Source: Datisca glomerata
Lineage: Eukaryota; Streptophyta; Magnoliopsida; Cucurbitales; Datiscaceae
Length of the DNA stretch: 64,000 nt
Direction: 5' to 3'
NCBI GenBank assembly: GCA_003255025.1
Contig: QANY01004032.1
Location: 62,001 to 126,000 of the forward strand
Positions 35,247 through 46,589 of the stretch are shown here, piece after piece. The translations under genes and the position numbers were made by a program. Position 1 is the stretch's first letter, and every line of letters begins with the position of its first letter. The notes beneath the pieces were generated by a model. It saw nothing but the letters and a program-made list of their open reading frames with translations. It had not been told where the DNA came from and made no database searches.

Positions 35247-36200
35247 TCAGTATGGGGCCTTTAATATTGGGACTGTTCCAGGATATAACTCAATGTTAAA
35301 GTCCACATTTTTAACAGGTAGTACACCTGACAACGTCTCAGGAAAGACTTTCGGGAAATCTTTAACCACCTTGATACTGCTCCGCTCTAACTCCAACTCT
35401 CGTGTGTCCAACACGCTAACCAAGTAGCCCCAACAACCTTTGGTAATCAGTCGTCTAGCTTGTAGAAACAATATGATTCGAGGTATTACGTGCAAATGCG
35501 ATCCCCTAAATTTGAAACTTGACATATATGGGGGGTTAAACATTACCTCCCGTTCACGACAAAGAATATTCGCGTAGTTAGAGGCTAGCCAATCCATACC
35601 AAAAATAACAACAAAATCGTGCATACTTAAAATAGTAGTGGCCTCCAAGACAGGTGGTACGCCTGACAACGTCTCAGGAAAGACTTTCGGAAAATCTTTA
35701 ACTACCTTGATACTGCTCGGCTTTAACTCCATTTCTCGTGTGTCCAACACGCTAGTCAAGTAGCCCCAACAACCATTGGTAATCAGTCGTTTAGCTTGCA
35801 GAGACGATATGATTTGAGGTATTGCGTGCAAATGTGATCCCCTAAATTTGAAACTTGGCATATATGGGGGTTAAACATTACCTCCCATTCACGACAAAGA
35901 ATATTGGCATAGTTAGAGGCTAGCCAATCCATACCAAAAATAGCAACAAAATCGTGCATACTTAAAAGAGTAGTGGCCTCCGAGACTCTATCAACAATCA
36001 CCACAAGACAAGATTTGATGGCCTTGTTTGTGTACAGAATGCCACCCAAAGGGCTGGACACACAAAGTTCAACCTCGAGAGGTACTATCTCGGCATTTAC
36101 ACTCCTAGAGAACTTAGTAGAAATAAAGGAATGAGTAGAGACAGAATCAAATAATAGAAATGCAGCAACTCCATGAATGAGAAATGTACCTGACACCATA
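35247..36200 (-). pseudogene. Protease of element C, with a 336-bp tandem duplication
   Basis: The catalytic loop reads FLLFDSVSTHSFIS (about 36160-36120), D-S-V instead of D-S-G. Downstream, HDFVVIFGMDWLASNYANI with the FPKVFPETLSG stretch occurs twice, in 35861-35640 and 35640-35300; for instance CGTGTGTCCAACACGCTA lies at 35401 and 35737. The fused frame 35861-35247 spans the junction, so the duplication kept phase. The product would carry a doubled flap and linker. Confidence 0.85.
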
Positions 36201-37195
36201 TTCAAAGCGTCTTCCAAATCGGTCTTAGACATTGCATAGACTTTCCCCTGTGCTTTGGGTCCGTTTATGGTCCTTTGACTATTAGCTTTCTCTCTCATCT
36301 CAGGGCAATCCTTTAGAAAGTGTCTGGTCTTACTGCAAGAAACATTGCCCCAAATGATCCTTTCCATATGAACCACAAGTCTGAACCTCCTTCTTGGCTT
36401 GAAAATTTCTGAATTAATCATTCCTCAGACTAGAACTCCCCTAAAATTTCCTTTTATGGGGGTTTGAGTTATGGTGATCAGTATGGTTTGACGTCACAGT
36501 GTTCTCAGATAGAACTTGTTAAGATTGAAGCACATCGGCATAAGTCTTAAGCTTGAGCACCCTAACATGCTTACATACATCAGACCTGAGACCACGCTCA
36601 AACTGATGAGCCTTATGTTCCTTAGTATCAATGAGATGTGGGGCGAAACGTGACAAATCTTCAAATTTCCTCTCATATTACATGAGAGTCATGTTGCCCT
36701 GTGCCAACTGTATGAATTCAGCATCCTTCTGTCGCCTTATAGTGATAGGAAAATACTTTTCGTAGAATAATTCCTTGAAACGCGGCCAAGCCATCTAGTT
36801 TCCATTACTGTTCCAGGTCTTTTGTGCATCGCCCACCACCGGCGAGCATCTTTCTTCAACATGAAAGTTGCGCAGGAAATCTTTTGTTAGTTAGTGCAAT
36901 CCAAAAATGAGAAAGCGGTCTCAATCTCCTCAATCCATTCCTCTGCTAAGTGAGGGTTAGCTGAGGTTCCATCGAAAGATGGTGGGTGAAGCTTCTGAAA
37001 TTGCTCTACCGTATGGGCAGTGTTCCTGGCATGATACTCGTGATTAAGAGTCTCCTCCCTGACGCCAACGACCTCCTGTAGCAGACCCTGAATGATCTCA
37101 ATGGCCATTTGGTTCACGTCAGCTCCTCTTTCCCTTCTTGGTGGTGGCATACTAGTGTAAACCGAGCAAGGATAAGTGAAGACACACACATGCAT
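36201..37195 (-). pseudogene. gag of element C
   Basis: 37195-36887 holds the N-terminus (MPPPRRERGADVNQMAIEII) and the start of the capsid (PPSFDGTSANPHLAEEWIEEIE). 36676-36494 covers part of the capsid in another frame, and SCSKTRHFLKDCPEM (about 36340) is the nucleocapsid knuckle with the C-x2-C spacing disturbed. Several frameshifts are present. Confidence 0.85.
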
Positions 37196-37409
37196 CTATC
37201 CAAGACCAAGTCTAAAAAAATAATTAAAGGTAACATAAATTCATTTTATTTGATAACCTTCATTTTTAACAACAAAAATCTCTACCAGAGTGTTCTAGAA
37301 ACACAAAATGGTAAAAATACCATACTAAACAAGATTAACAAAATCATTCAGCAATGGCAGAAAACAAAGCAAAATAAAACATCCTAAGTCTAGGCAATCT
37401 AAAAATAAC

Positions 37410-37718
37410 TTAGTGAAAAGCATTATCAAAGTCTTTTTCTCTGTCTTCTTCAGGCTCTTCCTCAAGGTATTCTTCTGGTTCTTCTTCTAAATTATGGATT
37501 CTAGGAATAGAAGGTACATTGGGACCGCAGCGAGCCAGAAAGTCCCTAACTGCAAAAACCAATGCTCTTGGTTGTTTGGGAGCTATAGGCATGCATTGGG
37601 TAACCTCCACATCGATAGACCCAGTAGATTCCTCTCCGTCGTCGATGCGCGTAGCGAAAAAATGGTAGGATCTCACCTCATGAGGGATAACTCTCAATAC
37701 AGGGTGATTTTTTCTCAT
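37410..37718 (-). other. Unrecognised acidic leader ORF in element C
   Basis: A 102-codon frame between the primer site and gag. It encodes a basic N-terminus (MRKNHPVLRVIPHEVRSYHF), a middle part and a run of EEEPEE repeats ending NAFH. It resembles no gag domain I know. A reading frame with similar character may extend further upstream (to about 37940) in other frames. It could be a captured host fragment or chance. Confidence 0.35.
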
Positions 37719-38088
37719 TAATCCAAGTCCCCCTCCTTATGATAGTCGGATTCCATACTTTAATTAGACCTCTACGATTTGGATCCAGTAACATTCTCCT
37801 GGTAAATCTCATAGGAAGTGGGTGGAAATTAGATCATGCATCAGAGATTTCTCCCTCATTAATGGATGATCCAGGGTCACTTGAAAGATTCATAGCTAAG
37901 ACAATCATAGAATTCATTCAGAGTCACAATACCAAAACTTAACACTGTTACCTAGACACAGACACATCACAACCCTAGAATCTAGCACAGACTCTTAAAA
38001 TTCAGAAAACATTTCACAAAATCATTTCATCACAAGACTTAAACTTTTCATAAAATTTTAAATAACTAATTTTGTCTACAAAATTGTA

Positions 38089-38102
38089 TTTTCTCTGATA
38101 CC
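38089..38102 (-). other. Primer binding site of element C
   Basis: On the minus strand GGTATCAGAGAAA lies three bases from the 5' LTR. TGGTATCAGAGC is the usual initiator-Met tRNA site of these elements. Confidence 0.8.
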
Positions 38103-38105
38103 GAC

Positions 38106-40493
38106 TATAACAACCCAAAAATTTAACCAAGTTTTAATTAAATATTTTACTAAAAATATCGCGGATGCTAGGTCAATTTTAAAAAAAAAAACAAACTCAC
38201 ATTAAATATGACAATATATTATAGAAAATAAAATCCTTCATCAAACTCCTAATTATATAAAATAAATAAATTTTACTAATTAAAACATTCAAGAACCTAA
38301 GAGTACATGTTTTGAAGTCTCGCGATTCAACTTAAATAAAACCCAACCTCAAATAAACAATTACTAAGACTTTTAAATATGGCTTGATGACTCACATCCG
38401 TTGCCAGAGATTCTAGACCTCTTCGACAATAAGCTCATCATCAATTATCATCATCTGAAAATTTATAAGAAAATAGAGTGAGTATATAGAAATATAATCA
38501 GTAAGTAAAATATCACATATGTAAAATAGAACAACGTTCACAGTCACATACAAATCACAACAAATGTATACTTTTCAGATCTTTCTCATAGAGTTCACTG
38601 GCCAACTTCTATTAGAGTTCGCCACCACACCCAGAACAAAGATTACCCGTCGGTAATTGTTAGCTGTGACGTAAGTACATGTGACATTTCTCACGAGTAC
38701 TACTCCGTACCTTCGAAGAGGTGAACCGGCTGCGTTAATGCCTTCCCACAAAACTATCCAAAGCATATAACATAGATCATTTCCCTAAGGATTAGGCAAA
38801 CAGAGACATTTCTCGAAGAACAAGGCAAATAGAGTAGAATGGTGTGCACGTGACTCTAATGGGCATAGAGTAATTTTTTTCATGCATTCATATAATATTT
38901 TCCTCATCTTATAACATATATTAAATTATCAATCATATAATCTAACGTAACACATCAACTTCATAATTTGATACTAGAAAGAATAAAGATAACATATATA
39001 TCACAAAATACAAACATAGTTCCATTATAAATTTTCAGACATACAATTCAAACATTACATATGAAAATTTCAGTTACCTTATATCTCTCTTAAGTTGTTA
39101 AAGTTCAAGTTTTGAAAGGATAAATGAGAAAATTTCCATCCTTAGATGTTTTCAAACACTAACGAAAGAAAAACAATTTGGATGTCTGGATTTAAAAATT
39201 TATTATAAATTGTACCGAACATGAAAAATTATAATATTAATTCTGAACGTTAATACATGTCTCATAGATCTTGATTTAAAATTTTATAATTTTTTTAATG
39301 TATTTTCGTATTGAAAAATCATCATCAACTAGGGTCTATCTGGCAGTAAAATGAAATTCATATGTACAAGTTTAACTACTCATTTTCTATATCATATCCT
39401 ATCTAAAAATTACAAAAATTTACAGAACTATATTTACGTATGATAACAAACTATTTTAAAATATCTGGGGCAAAATGATGTAATTTATGCTTGAAACAAA
39501 GCCATAAAAAATGAAGTGGTCTGTTCCTAATTTTCAGGTTTCTAAAGGGAATATGAGAAATGTTTTGACCATGCAAATGAGTTTTTAGAATTACAAAATT
39601 TATACACAACTAAGAATAATGTCTTATGTAATAGTAATAATGTTTTCAGAATTTTTACCAATAATTTCTTAGCAAAGAAAAAATCGTTTCTCTCTACTAT
39701 CAGAATTTTCACTTGTAACCCACAACAATAATTTTATATTCTACTTGCAGTACACATCAAAATACTAAATTCAGAACACGTTAACAGTAATTTTTCAGTA
39801 ACAAAATTATATGGTCTTCTTGATAAAATTTATAACTTAAAGTACTTTTGAAGGAAATCACATTTATGATTGAGTTTTACAAAAAGTAATTAAAATAAAG
39901 AATAATTAGTTTGATCTTTTTTTGGGTTGAATGGGAATGCTTAAACTTGTATTTGTTCGATAGGATTTGGGCACTGTACTAAAATTTTGTTGTTGAACTA
40001 GGATTTGTAAATTCAAATAGGGTGACTGATCACTGATGAGAATCAAAGATGAACAATTGAAAATGGTTAAAGGACAAAGGGCAATGCGATTTATGAGAGA
40101 TTAAGCAATAAAAGTAATAGAGAGGTAGGGATTATGACCGCCGTTTAAGAGAGACTAAGAGAAAAGTGGAATTTCTCCACTCAAGAACACAAGGAATTTG
40201 AACTAAATAAATACACCCAGCCAAAAGAGGAGCATGGGTGCTTTGTTGCTCATATGGGAGGTAGTTTAATTTCAAATTAATTATCAACAAAGAATAGTTT
40301 CTTTCTTCTACACATTTCCATTGTTTTTTTAATGGTAAAACAATGATGCAAAACTTACAATAAAAAATGTGTATATTATAATTATCTAAGAAAACAAAAG
40401 AATAATAATAATGAGAGCTATACTAAAAATATACTTAACCATTTTAAGATAAATAATTAACCAGTATAATAACCATAAAACTCAAGTCTTACA
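38106..40493 (-). repeat. 5' LTR of element C (right copy)
   Basis: 2388 bp, partner of the left LTR. It starts TATAACAACC (one change in the terminal TG) and ends GTCTTACA. Confidence 0.92.
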
Positions 40494-40720
40494 TTCCCAT
40501 TTTACCCATTGTGTTCCAAGTATTACCTACCGAGGTCATTCTATTTATTCAATTGGTAAAAAGGTTGGCAATTACCAGATAGTGTTAGATGTATTATCAC
40601 ATAGTGTTTGTCGATGAGCAAGAAGACGTAGGAAGATGAGGATATTGGTTTTTGGTGAAGCGATCGTAGATGTGAGATTGCTATGATAGGCGAACTTGTA
40701 AAGAAACGATCCGTTTCGAT
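40494..40720 (+). pseudogene. Mutator-like transposase, C-terminal part after element C
   Basis: After the target duplication the frame resumes with PLCSKYYL, then WQLPDSVRCIIT, R-R-R-K-MRILVFGE and a broken zinc knuckle ending YDRRTCK (40655-40700), all in the order expected after the SWIM finger of MuDR-type transposases. Joining across the insertion gives ..RNIP and then the FYPLCSKYY continuation, so the two parts are one gene. Frameshifts and stops are present here too. Confidence 0.7.
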
Positions 40721-40749
40721 TTACGTGGAATTGGTTGTGTAGGTTGGAA

Positions 40750-41090
40750 ATATTTTTGCATGTACATGGAATTAGTGGTTGTATAGGTGTTCATAGTATA
40801 TGAACATGTTAGATTACTTTTTTGTGCCAGTGTTGATAATGGACAAGTTAAATGGAAGTATTTCTTTTGCATGTACATGGAAGTGGTTTAAGAGGTTAGA
40901 TGGAAGCGATTGTATAGGTGTTCATTGTATATGGACATGTTAGGTGACATATTTTTGTGCATTTGTTGATAATGAACAAGTTAGATGGAAGAATTTTGTG
41001 CATGTACATGTAAATAGTTCCATAGGTGTACGTATTTTGTGCAAGTATTTTGTTGATGTACATGAGGTAATATCCTATATGGACAATGTT
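40750..41090. repeat. Degenerate ~110-130 bp tandem repeat after the Mutator-like gene
   Basis: About three copies of a unit running GTACATGGAA, TGTATAGGTGTTCAT, TATGGACATGTTAG, TTGTGC, GTTGATAATGAACAAGTT, GATGGAAG. The unit ends and restarts at TGCATGTACATG (40759, 40869, 40999). Non-coding. Confidence 0.7.
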
Positions 41091-41369
41091 TGGGAAGCAA
41101 CATATTTAGTGCATACTGTATTGAGGAGAGAGTTATATAAGTGTTAATATAATATATGGACAGTGTCTTGCATTAATAAAACTTTGGAACTTGGTTTTCC
41201 ATGCATTGCATGTTTGAAGTTTCAATAATTACAGAACTATTTTTAGACATTTATTCAGTAAATTATAAATAACCCCTGTAAAAAATTTGATTTTAAGCCT
41301 CATTTTTTGTCTTTTGAATGAAATTCTCTGTAATTATTCTTTTCTACTATCTTGATTGTCCTCAACTTT

Positions 41370-42108
41370 ATCTTTGTTTCTTTCACTTTTCCTATACAGT
41401 TAAAACTCTTTAACTCCATGGGTGTTTTCAGGTTATCATCTGCTTTCATCCATTCTACCGGTAAGCAATCCTTCCACTATTTCCTTCACTACAGTTTTTC
41501 ATTTAATGACAGATTCTTCCACATAGGAAGCAGAATTGTGGTATCCTCTCATACTTCATTTCTATCTATATTGCACGTCTATTCTTACTAATTCTTATCC
41601 ATACACCAGGCTTAAGGGCATCTACAATCTTCAAGTTTAGTCTCACTTTGACAGATCAAGCGAAACTACTCTCTAATGTCTACATATCTATCTCCAAATT
41701 TCTCCACCTGAGCAGCTATGCGTCTGATAACATGCTCTACAATCCATCTAGGAGGTAGATCCTGAATTTGCATCTAAACATGACAGTTTTCAAATATTAT
41801 TTCTGAGGGGTTAGTATATGGTTCATACCTCTGTTTTATTAATAAAGCTCCATTGTAGCTCCATGGGCTTTTGGCTGTCATCTTTTCCAAGTCTATTTGA
41901 TTCTCAAACTAAAATAGAATAGGTTTTTCTCTAGAATCTTTATTTCTAGACCTTCCTCCATATTCCAGTTCATCAGCAGAAGAACACTCATGGTGGTAGT
42001 GTTCACAACTTTGTCTGAGAGCAGCTTCCCAACTAATCATAAATCAATTTTCTGTGTATCTTGAAGGAGTAAATCTCCCAGATCCAGCATGAAATTTAAG
42101 TCTTCCAT
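41370..42108 (-). pseudogene. DUF4283 / zinc-knuckle (zf-CCHC_4) remnant
   Basis: Starting at the ATG 42108-42106 (MEDLNFMLDLGDLLL), the minus strand reads LVGKLLSDKVV, EEGLEIKILEKNLFYFSL, then after a frameshift DLEKMTAKSPWSYNGALLIK: the DUF4283 fold. It continues IQDLPPRWIVEHVIRRI and YERIPQFCFLCGRICH, with a C-x2-C-x4-H-x4-C knuckle at about 41510-41470. At least five stops or frameshifts. DUF4283 proteins are ORF1 of plant LINEs or host paralogues; no RT follows here. The plus-strand frame 41352-41591 is its shadow. Confidence 0.75.
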
Positions 42109-42109
42109 G

Positions 42110-42930
42110 TTTGCAGAGATTTAGATTTTCTGTGACTAAACTTTTTCTCAAAGAAGAAGATGAAGAAAATGAATTTGCAGTTATGCTTTAACCAAACTTT
42201 CACCTCAAGTGACAAGAGAGAGGAGAACAAAAGAATCTTTGCTGGACTCGTGGATACCAAAAGCAATTTACATTTTAGCTAGACATAAAGTGAAAATGAT
42301 GGAATTAGTAACGTGTTATGCGTTTGATTTGACATGTCAATTCTAACTCAAACGTACTTGTAGTAGAACGTGATTTGGTACATCATAAAATTCATCAAGA
42401 AGACATCATTCTTTTAAAGAGAAATCATGTTTTACGTGTAGCCACAATGGTAAAGACGTGGGTTGGAAACGTAGTAAGTAAAGACTAATTCGATCAATTT
42501 GTTGCGATCACCTTGCTCCTAGTCTCAACTTGAATGAAAGGCATCTTTCTATTTTACCAGTCAAATGGTCGCTTGCACGTTTTTGTCGTGGCTACAATTA
42601 CGAATCAATACTCAATTTATTATAATAATAATTACTCTTAATTTTGAAAAGTTTATATTTTGAGCTTAAAGTTTTGAAATTAATTACAAAAGATAAAAAA
42701 ATTATTTTTAACCGGGTCAACTCAAATATTTAAGTAGTGAATGAAGATTTATATAGGTGATTATAAATATAGTTTAATGTAACACCACCTATTTTCTCAA
42801 ACAAAATACTATATAGTTTTAGATTAAATAACTCAACATTAAATATTTCTTAGAATGGGAATGGGGAGTAGAAATTCGAAATAAGTGGGGTTGAACTATT
42901 ATATAGATATAGATGAGGGGGCAAACTGAA
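42110..42930. promoter_or_regulatory. Upstream region of the cytochrome b5 gene
   Basis: AT-rich intergenic DNA. A TATA-like TTATATAGATAT lies at 42899-42910, which would place transcription start near 42930-42940. No gene seen in the rest. Confidence 0.4.
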
Positions 42931-42951
42931 AATTAGTGTAACTAGTCAACC

Positions 42952-43005
42952 ATGGCATTGGCGTGGGCCTCTGACCACAGCAGACTGCAGAGACATCAAA
43001 CTTGA
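42952..43005 (+). other. Possible upstream ORF in the cytochrome b5 leader
   Basis: An ATG with good context (ACCATGG) opens a 17-codon frame (MALAWASDHSR...) that ends at 43003-43005, 196 bp before the main start. A putative leader intron (43064-43189, GT..AG) would shorten the distance in the mRNA. It matters only if transcription begins upstream of 42952, which is inferred from the TATA-like element. Confidence 0.35.
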
Positions 43006-43201
43006 AGCGAGGGAAGAAATCTCACAGGCGTACGAGCCTCGTCTTCAACCTCATCTATCCCCTGTAAGAAAGTTTCTGATCTTTTGTTTTCTTCACATTT
43101 TGCTTGCTCCAAAGATAAAATTTGATATAGAAAGTTCATTTCCTTTTCTTTTTTTAATGGTTTGGGGGGTTTGACTTTCGTTTGAGCAGTGAGTCGCAGA
43201 A

Positions 43202-44877
43202 ATGGCTTCTAATCAGGAAGTGTTTACCTTCGATGAAGTGGCAAAGCACAATCATAAGAAGGATTGCTGGATTATAATCTCTGGAAAGGTTAGATTTGAC
43301 AGACCCCCCCAACCTTCCATTTTTGAGTATGCACTTTTGTTCTTCAAATTCTGTTAATATATATCGTTTTTTAATCTATTTCTTATGTTTCTGGATTGGT
43401 TCAATTTCTGGGTCAAATGTTTAGGAACTCTCTGCTTGCACAACGTCATTTTTGTAAACCTTGCTCAACATAAGAAGAAGAAGTTTTCCTGCGTAAGAAA
43501 CTAACACAATATTTCATAATTTCATTACGTTGCCAAAGATAGAGGGGGGAAAGGTATTCTGATTGTTAAAATGAACAACTTGGACCCACAATCTAAGCTA
43601 GTGAAATTGAGTTTAATGACCTGGGATGGCTAGGACTCAGGTTGATTTAATGAAAGAATATAGGAGCTTGGCCTGCCTATTTGTTGACAGCAATGTTCCC
43701 CGGACACCTGTGGACTGTGAAAGATTTTCAACTTGCTATTAGATACTATTTATGTATGTTATTGATTTGTAGACACATTAGGGGAGAGGAATTATTGTTG
43801 AAAAGAATGTATGATGTTTCAAAAGTAGGACGCAATCCTAAGTAGTAGTTGATTACAAGAGTTTATGGTTCTAATTAGTTTTGGTACCGTCATGCTTTGA
43901 ATAGGCATGAGTCTATGACAATAGTTTTGAAGAACTTAATAATAATCATATATTTCCATGATGCCAATAAGTGTAAGGAAACGCCTATAATATGGTTCTC
44001 TTATGATTCATATTTGACTATCTTAAGCGAATATGAATTTGATGGTTTCTGTTATATGTGAAAGCTTTTCTCAAACTCTCATTTGTGAGGGACTATATGC
44101 AGATTACAGCTAAATGTGAGACTTACTTTTACTAGTAACTTTTTTACCTTTAAATTGAAGAGTTTTTTCTTCGTTCGCACTTATTTTAATTTTTTTAAAA
44201 GTTATATTCTTAAAAAATTATACAAAAAGAAACTTCATATCTAAGACTTAAGACTTAACACTTAGTATGGAGTGGCCATTCGGATTTGATCCTTAGGGTC
44301 ATCTTGCGAAAATCTTTATGCATTAGAACATCATCAAGAAAGCTAAACTTGTAATTGCAATGAGAGTCAGTCATATATGTTGGAAAAAAGTAAAGCTCCA
44401 GACTCTTGCCTTTTAAAAACTCTTCTAAGTAGATGGTATTAATACATCTTAAGCATTAGGTTTATGACATCACGCCATTTTTAGAAGAACATCCGGGAGG
44501 TGATGAAGTCTTACTACTTTCTGCAGGTAAGACTGCTTTTCCTTGTAATCCAAGTTTTTCATTCCTTAATTTGCACTTTCATCCAAATGAATTGATGCAA
44601 ATCTTTATCGACTTTCACAGAGAAAGATGCAACGGACGATTTTGAAGATGTGGGTCATAGTGATAATGCTAGAGAGATGATGGAAACGTATTATGTCGGC
44701 AAGGTTGATGTATCTACACTTCCAAAGAAACCAGATTACCGTGCACCTCCTCCACCAACGCAAGCACTTCAAACCAACAATTCTCCGGGATATTTAAGAA
44801 AGATGTTGCCAATTCTGATTCCCTTGTTGATTATTGGGGTGGCATTTGCACTGCAATACCTTGGCAAAAAAGAGTAG
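43202..44877 (+). CDS. CB5: Cytochrome b5, ER-type tail-anchored
   Basis: Three coding exons, 43202-43288, 44460-44526 and 44621-44877, with GT..AG introns, encode 136 residues, the usual length of plant cytochrome b5. The protein starts [17 protein letters not shown]. The heme ligands are His40 in EEHPGGDEV and His64 in EDVGHSDNA. Residues about 112-132 ([19 protein letters not shown]) form the C-terminal membrane anchor, followed by GKKE. The protein carries electrons on the cytosolic face of the ER to desaturases, hydroxylases and some P450s. All exons are intact. An oddity is SAEKDATDD, where S-A-T-G-K is usual, at the exon 2/3 junction, from an unusual acceptor position. The first intron is long (1171 bp). 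Confidence 0.96.
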
Positions 44878-45279
44878 TATGCAGATATGCTACGCATTGG
44901 ATCATTTTGAACATTTGTCAGTCCTTATAAGATTACAACCCATTCTGTTGTGGATCAACTTCAGATATGCTACACAGTCAGTCATTTAGAACATTGATCA
45001 GTTATATGTTCTGTTATTTGAATTTGTTATATGTTCTGTTCTTTATACGAACCGGGATTAGTTACTATGTTGATGGTTCTTCCTCGTGCATTACTTTTTG
45101 TTGTCATTTCTTGATTGATTCATTTTGTTGATCTGGAATACGTGTTCTTTAATTTATAAATGAATTAGGAAATAGTTCGAATCACTCTGACTTTGTAATT
45201 CGTTAAATGATTGTCTCTGTGTTAATCTTGTTTTTTCGAACAAAACAGATTCAATGAATTTGAAAACAGCAACTATGCG
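44878..45279. other. 3' region of the cytochrome b5 gene
   Basis: Presumed 3' UTR. AGATATGCTACRCA occurs twice (44882 and 44965). No strict AATAAA; TTTATAAATGAATTAG near 45155 is a possible near-signal. Confidence 0.4.
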
Positions 45280-45660
45280 TAGGGGTGTTCACGGTTCGAC
45301 GATAAAACCGAATCGAACTGATCCGTGAATGTTTAAACAACCGAATCGAATCGAACTGTCAGTTTCAATTCGGTTCAGTTCAGTATTATTTATTAAAAAT
45401 AATTTTTAAATGATATTATTGAAAAAAATATATAAAATTAAAGTTTTACTTTGATTCGGTTCGATTTTGTAAGAAATTATATATAAAAAACTAAAAAATA
45501 ATATAAATTTAATATTTTGGTTTGGTTCAAAAATCATCAAAGTTTCAAACCGAACCGAAACTTCTGTTCGACCATTTTTCTGAATCGAACCGAACACATG
45601 TGAAGAATTGTCCGAACCGACCATTTTCGGTCCGGTTCAGTTTGGTTTTGACCACCTCTA
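45280..45660. mobile_element. hAT-like MITE (381 bp)
   Basis: The ends TAGGGGTGTTCA and, on the other strand, TAGAGGTGGTCA form imperfect inverted termini of hAT type. The flanks ACTATGCG (45272-45279) and ACCACGCG (45661-45668) agree at six of eight positions, fitting a decayed 8-bp duplication. The interior is full of GGTTCGGTTT/AACCGAATCG phrases. No transposase. The frames on it are by-products of this low complexity. Confidence 0.6.
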
Positions 45661-45689
45661 ACCACGCGATCAGGTTTTCTTCTAGCTCT

Positions 45690-46589
45690 TATAATCGAAC
45701 TTTATTTCTAATCAAACTTTGAATATGACAAGATAAATCGACAACCTCAAAATTAATCCCGCTTTGTTTGCGATAGCATTAGTAATTGCCTTGAAGTCTC
45801 TATTTATCTAATTACATCATCAATAAACGGATTCATTAACAAACAGGTAGCGGTTACATCATCTGGTTTTCTTTTGGGTAATCATCAAGAATATGTTATT
45901 TTTAAAAAAACAATAAAAAATGGCAATGATGAAAGAAAAATAAAAAATAACCACTCAAATTCGAAGAAAATAAAAATCTCGCGTAAAAAACAGTCCCCCA
46001 CTCTTACCAGCGAAGTTTTGAATTTTTTTCCTTAAATTTTATATAATATATATTGTATATATAAAAATATACAGCAACAATTTCACAAATATATATATAT
46101 ATATATAATATAATATAATATATACCATATATTATATAAATTATTAAAATCTGAAAAAGTAGTGAGCGTGGAACGAATTTTTTTTACACGTGAAAATTCA
46201 GCTTTTCAAAAATCGTGTCAGTGGACTATTTTTATTTCTTTTACATTTGATTAGTTTTTATAATTTTTTTAAAATTAACTATTTATTAACATTTTTATTT
46301 CTTTTATATTGTTTTTAAAATTGACTATTTATTAACATTATTATTTCTTTTACCTTTTGAATTTCAAACTCTCTTGCTCCATCAAACTTACTATAAGACA
46401 AGGTAAATCATCTGATTTTCTTTTACATTTTGGCAATCAGAGTCTCTTGCTCATCAAACTTACCATACGATAAGATAAATTGAAAATCTCAAAATTAATC
46501 CATTTTTTATGATTATCATATTTAGCTGTAGCATCATTAACATAATTGAAATCTTTATTTATCAAACAAATAGAACAATCCACTGTGTG
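45690..46589. repeat. AT-rich stretch with a ~110-bp direct repeat
   Basis: AAGATAAATCGACAACCTCAAAATTAATCC (45730-45760 region) and its following AGCATTAG..TGAAGTCTCTATTTATC recur at 46470-46565 with changes; a TCAAACTTACTATAAGACAAG phrase also occurs twice nearby. 46088-46125 is a (TA)n run. No gene. The text is cut here only by simple-sequence expansion. Confidence 0.5.

Larger units (their letters stand above)
30102..40493 (-). mobile_element. LTR retrotransposon C: Ty3/gypsy chromovirus, Del/Tekay type, minus strand
   Basis: LTRs of about 2.4 kb lie at 30102-32466 and 38106-40493, the size range of Del/Tekay elements. The flanks ATCCC (30097-30101) and TTCCC (40494-40498) are a target duplication with one difference. 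On the minus strand come a leader ORF, gag with a zinc knuckle, protease, RT, RNase H and integrase with a GPY/F-like and chromodomain-like tail. The initiator-Met-type primer site and polypurine tract are present. Integrase is a long open frame; other genes are broken. Confidence 0.93.

Noticed and set aside
46080..46130. (TA)n run as a regulatory element or origin
   Set aside because: Plain microsatellite; nothing else supports function.
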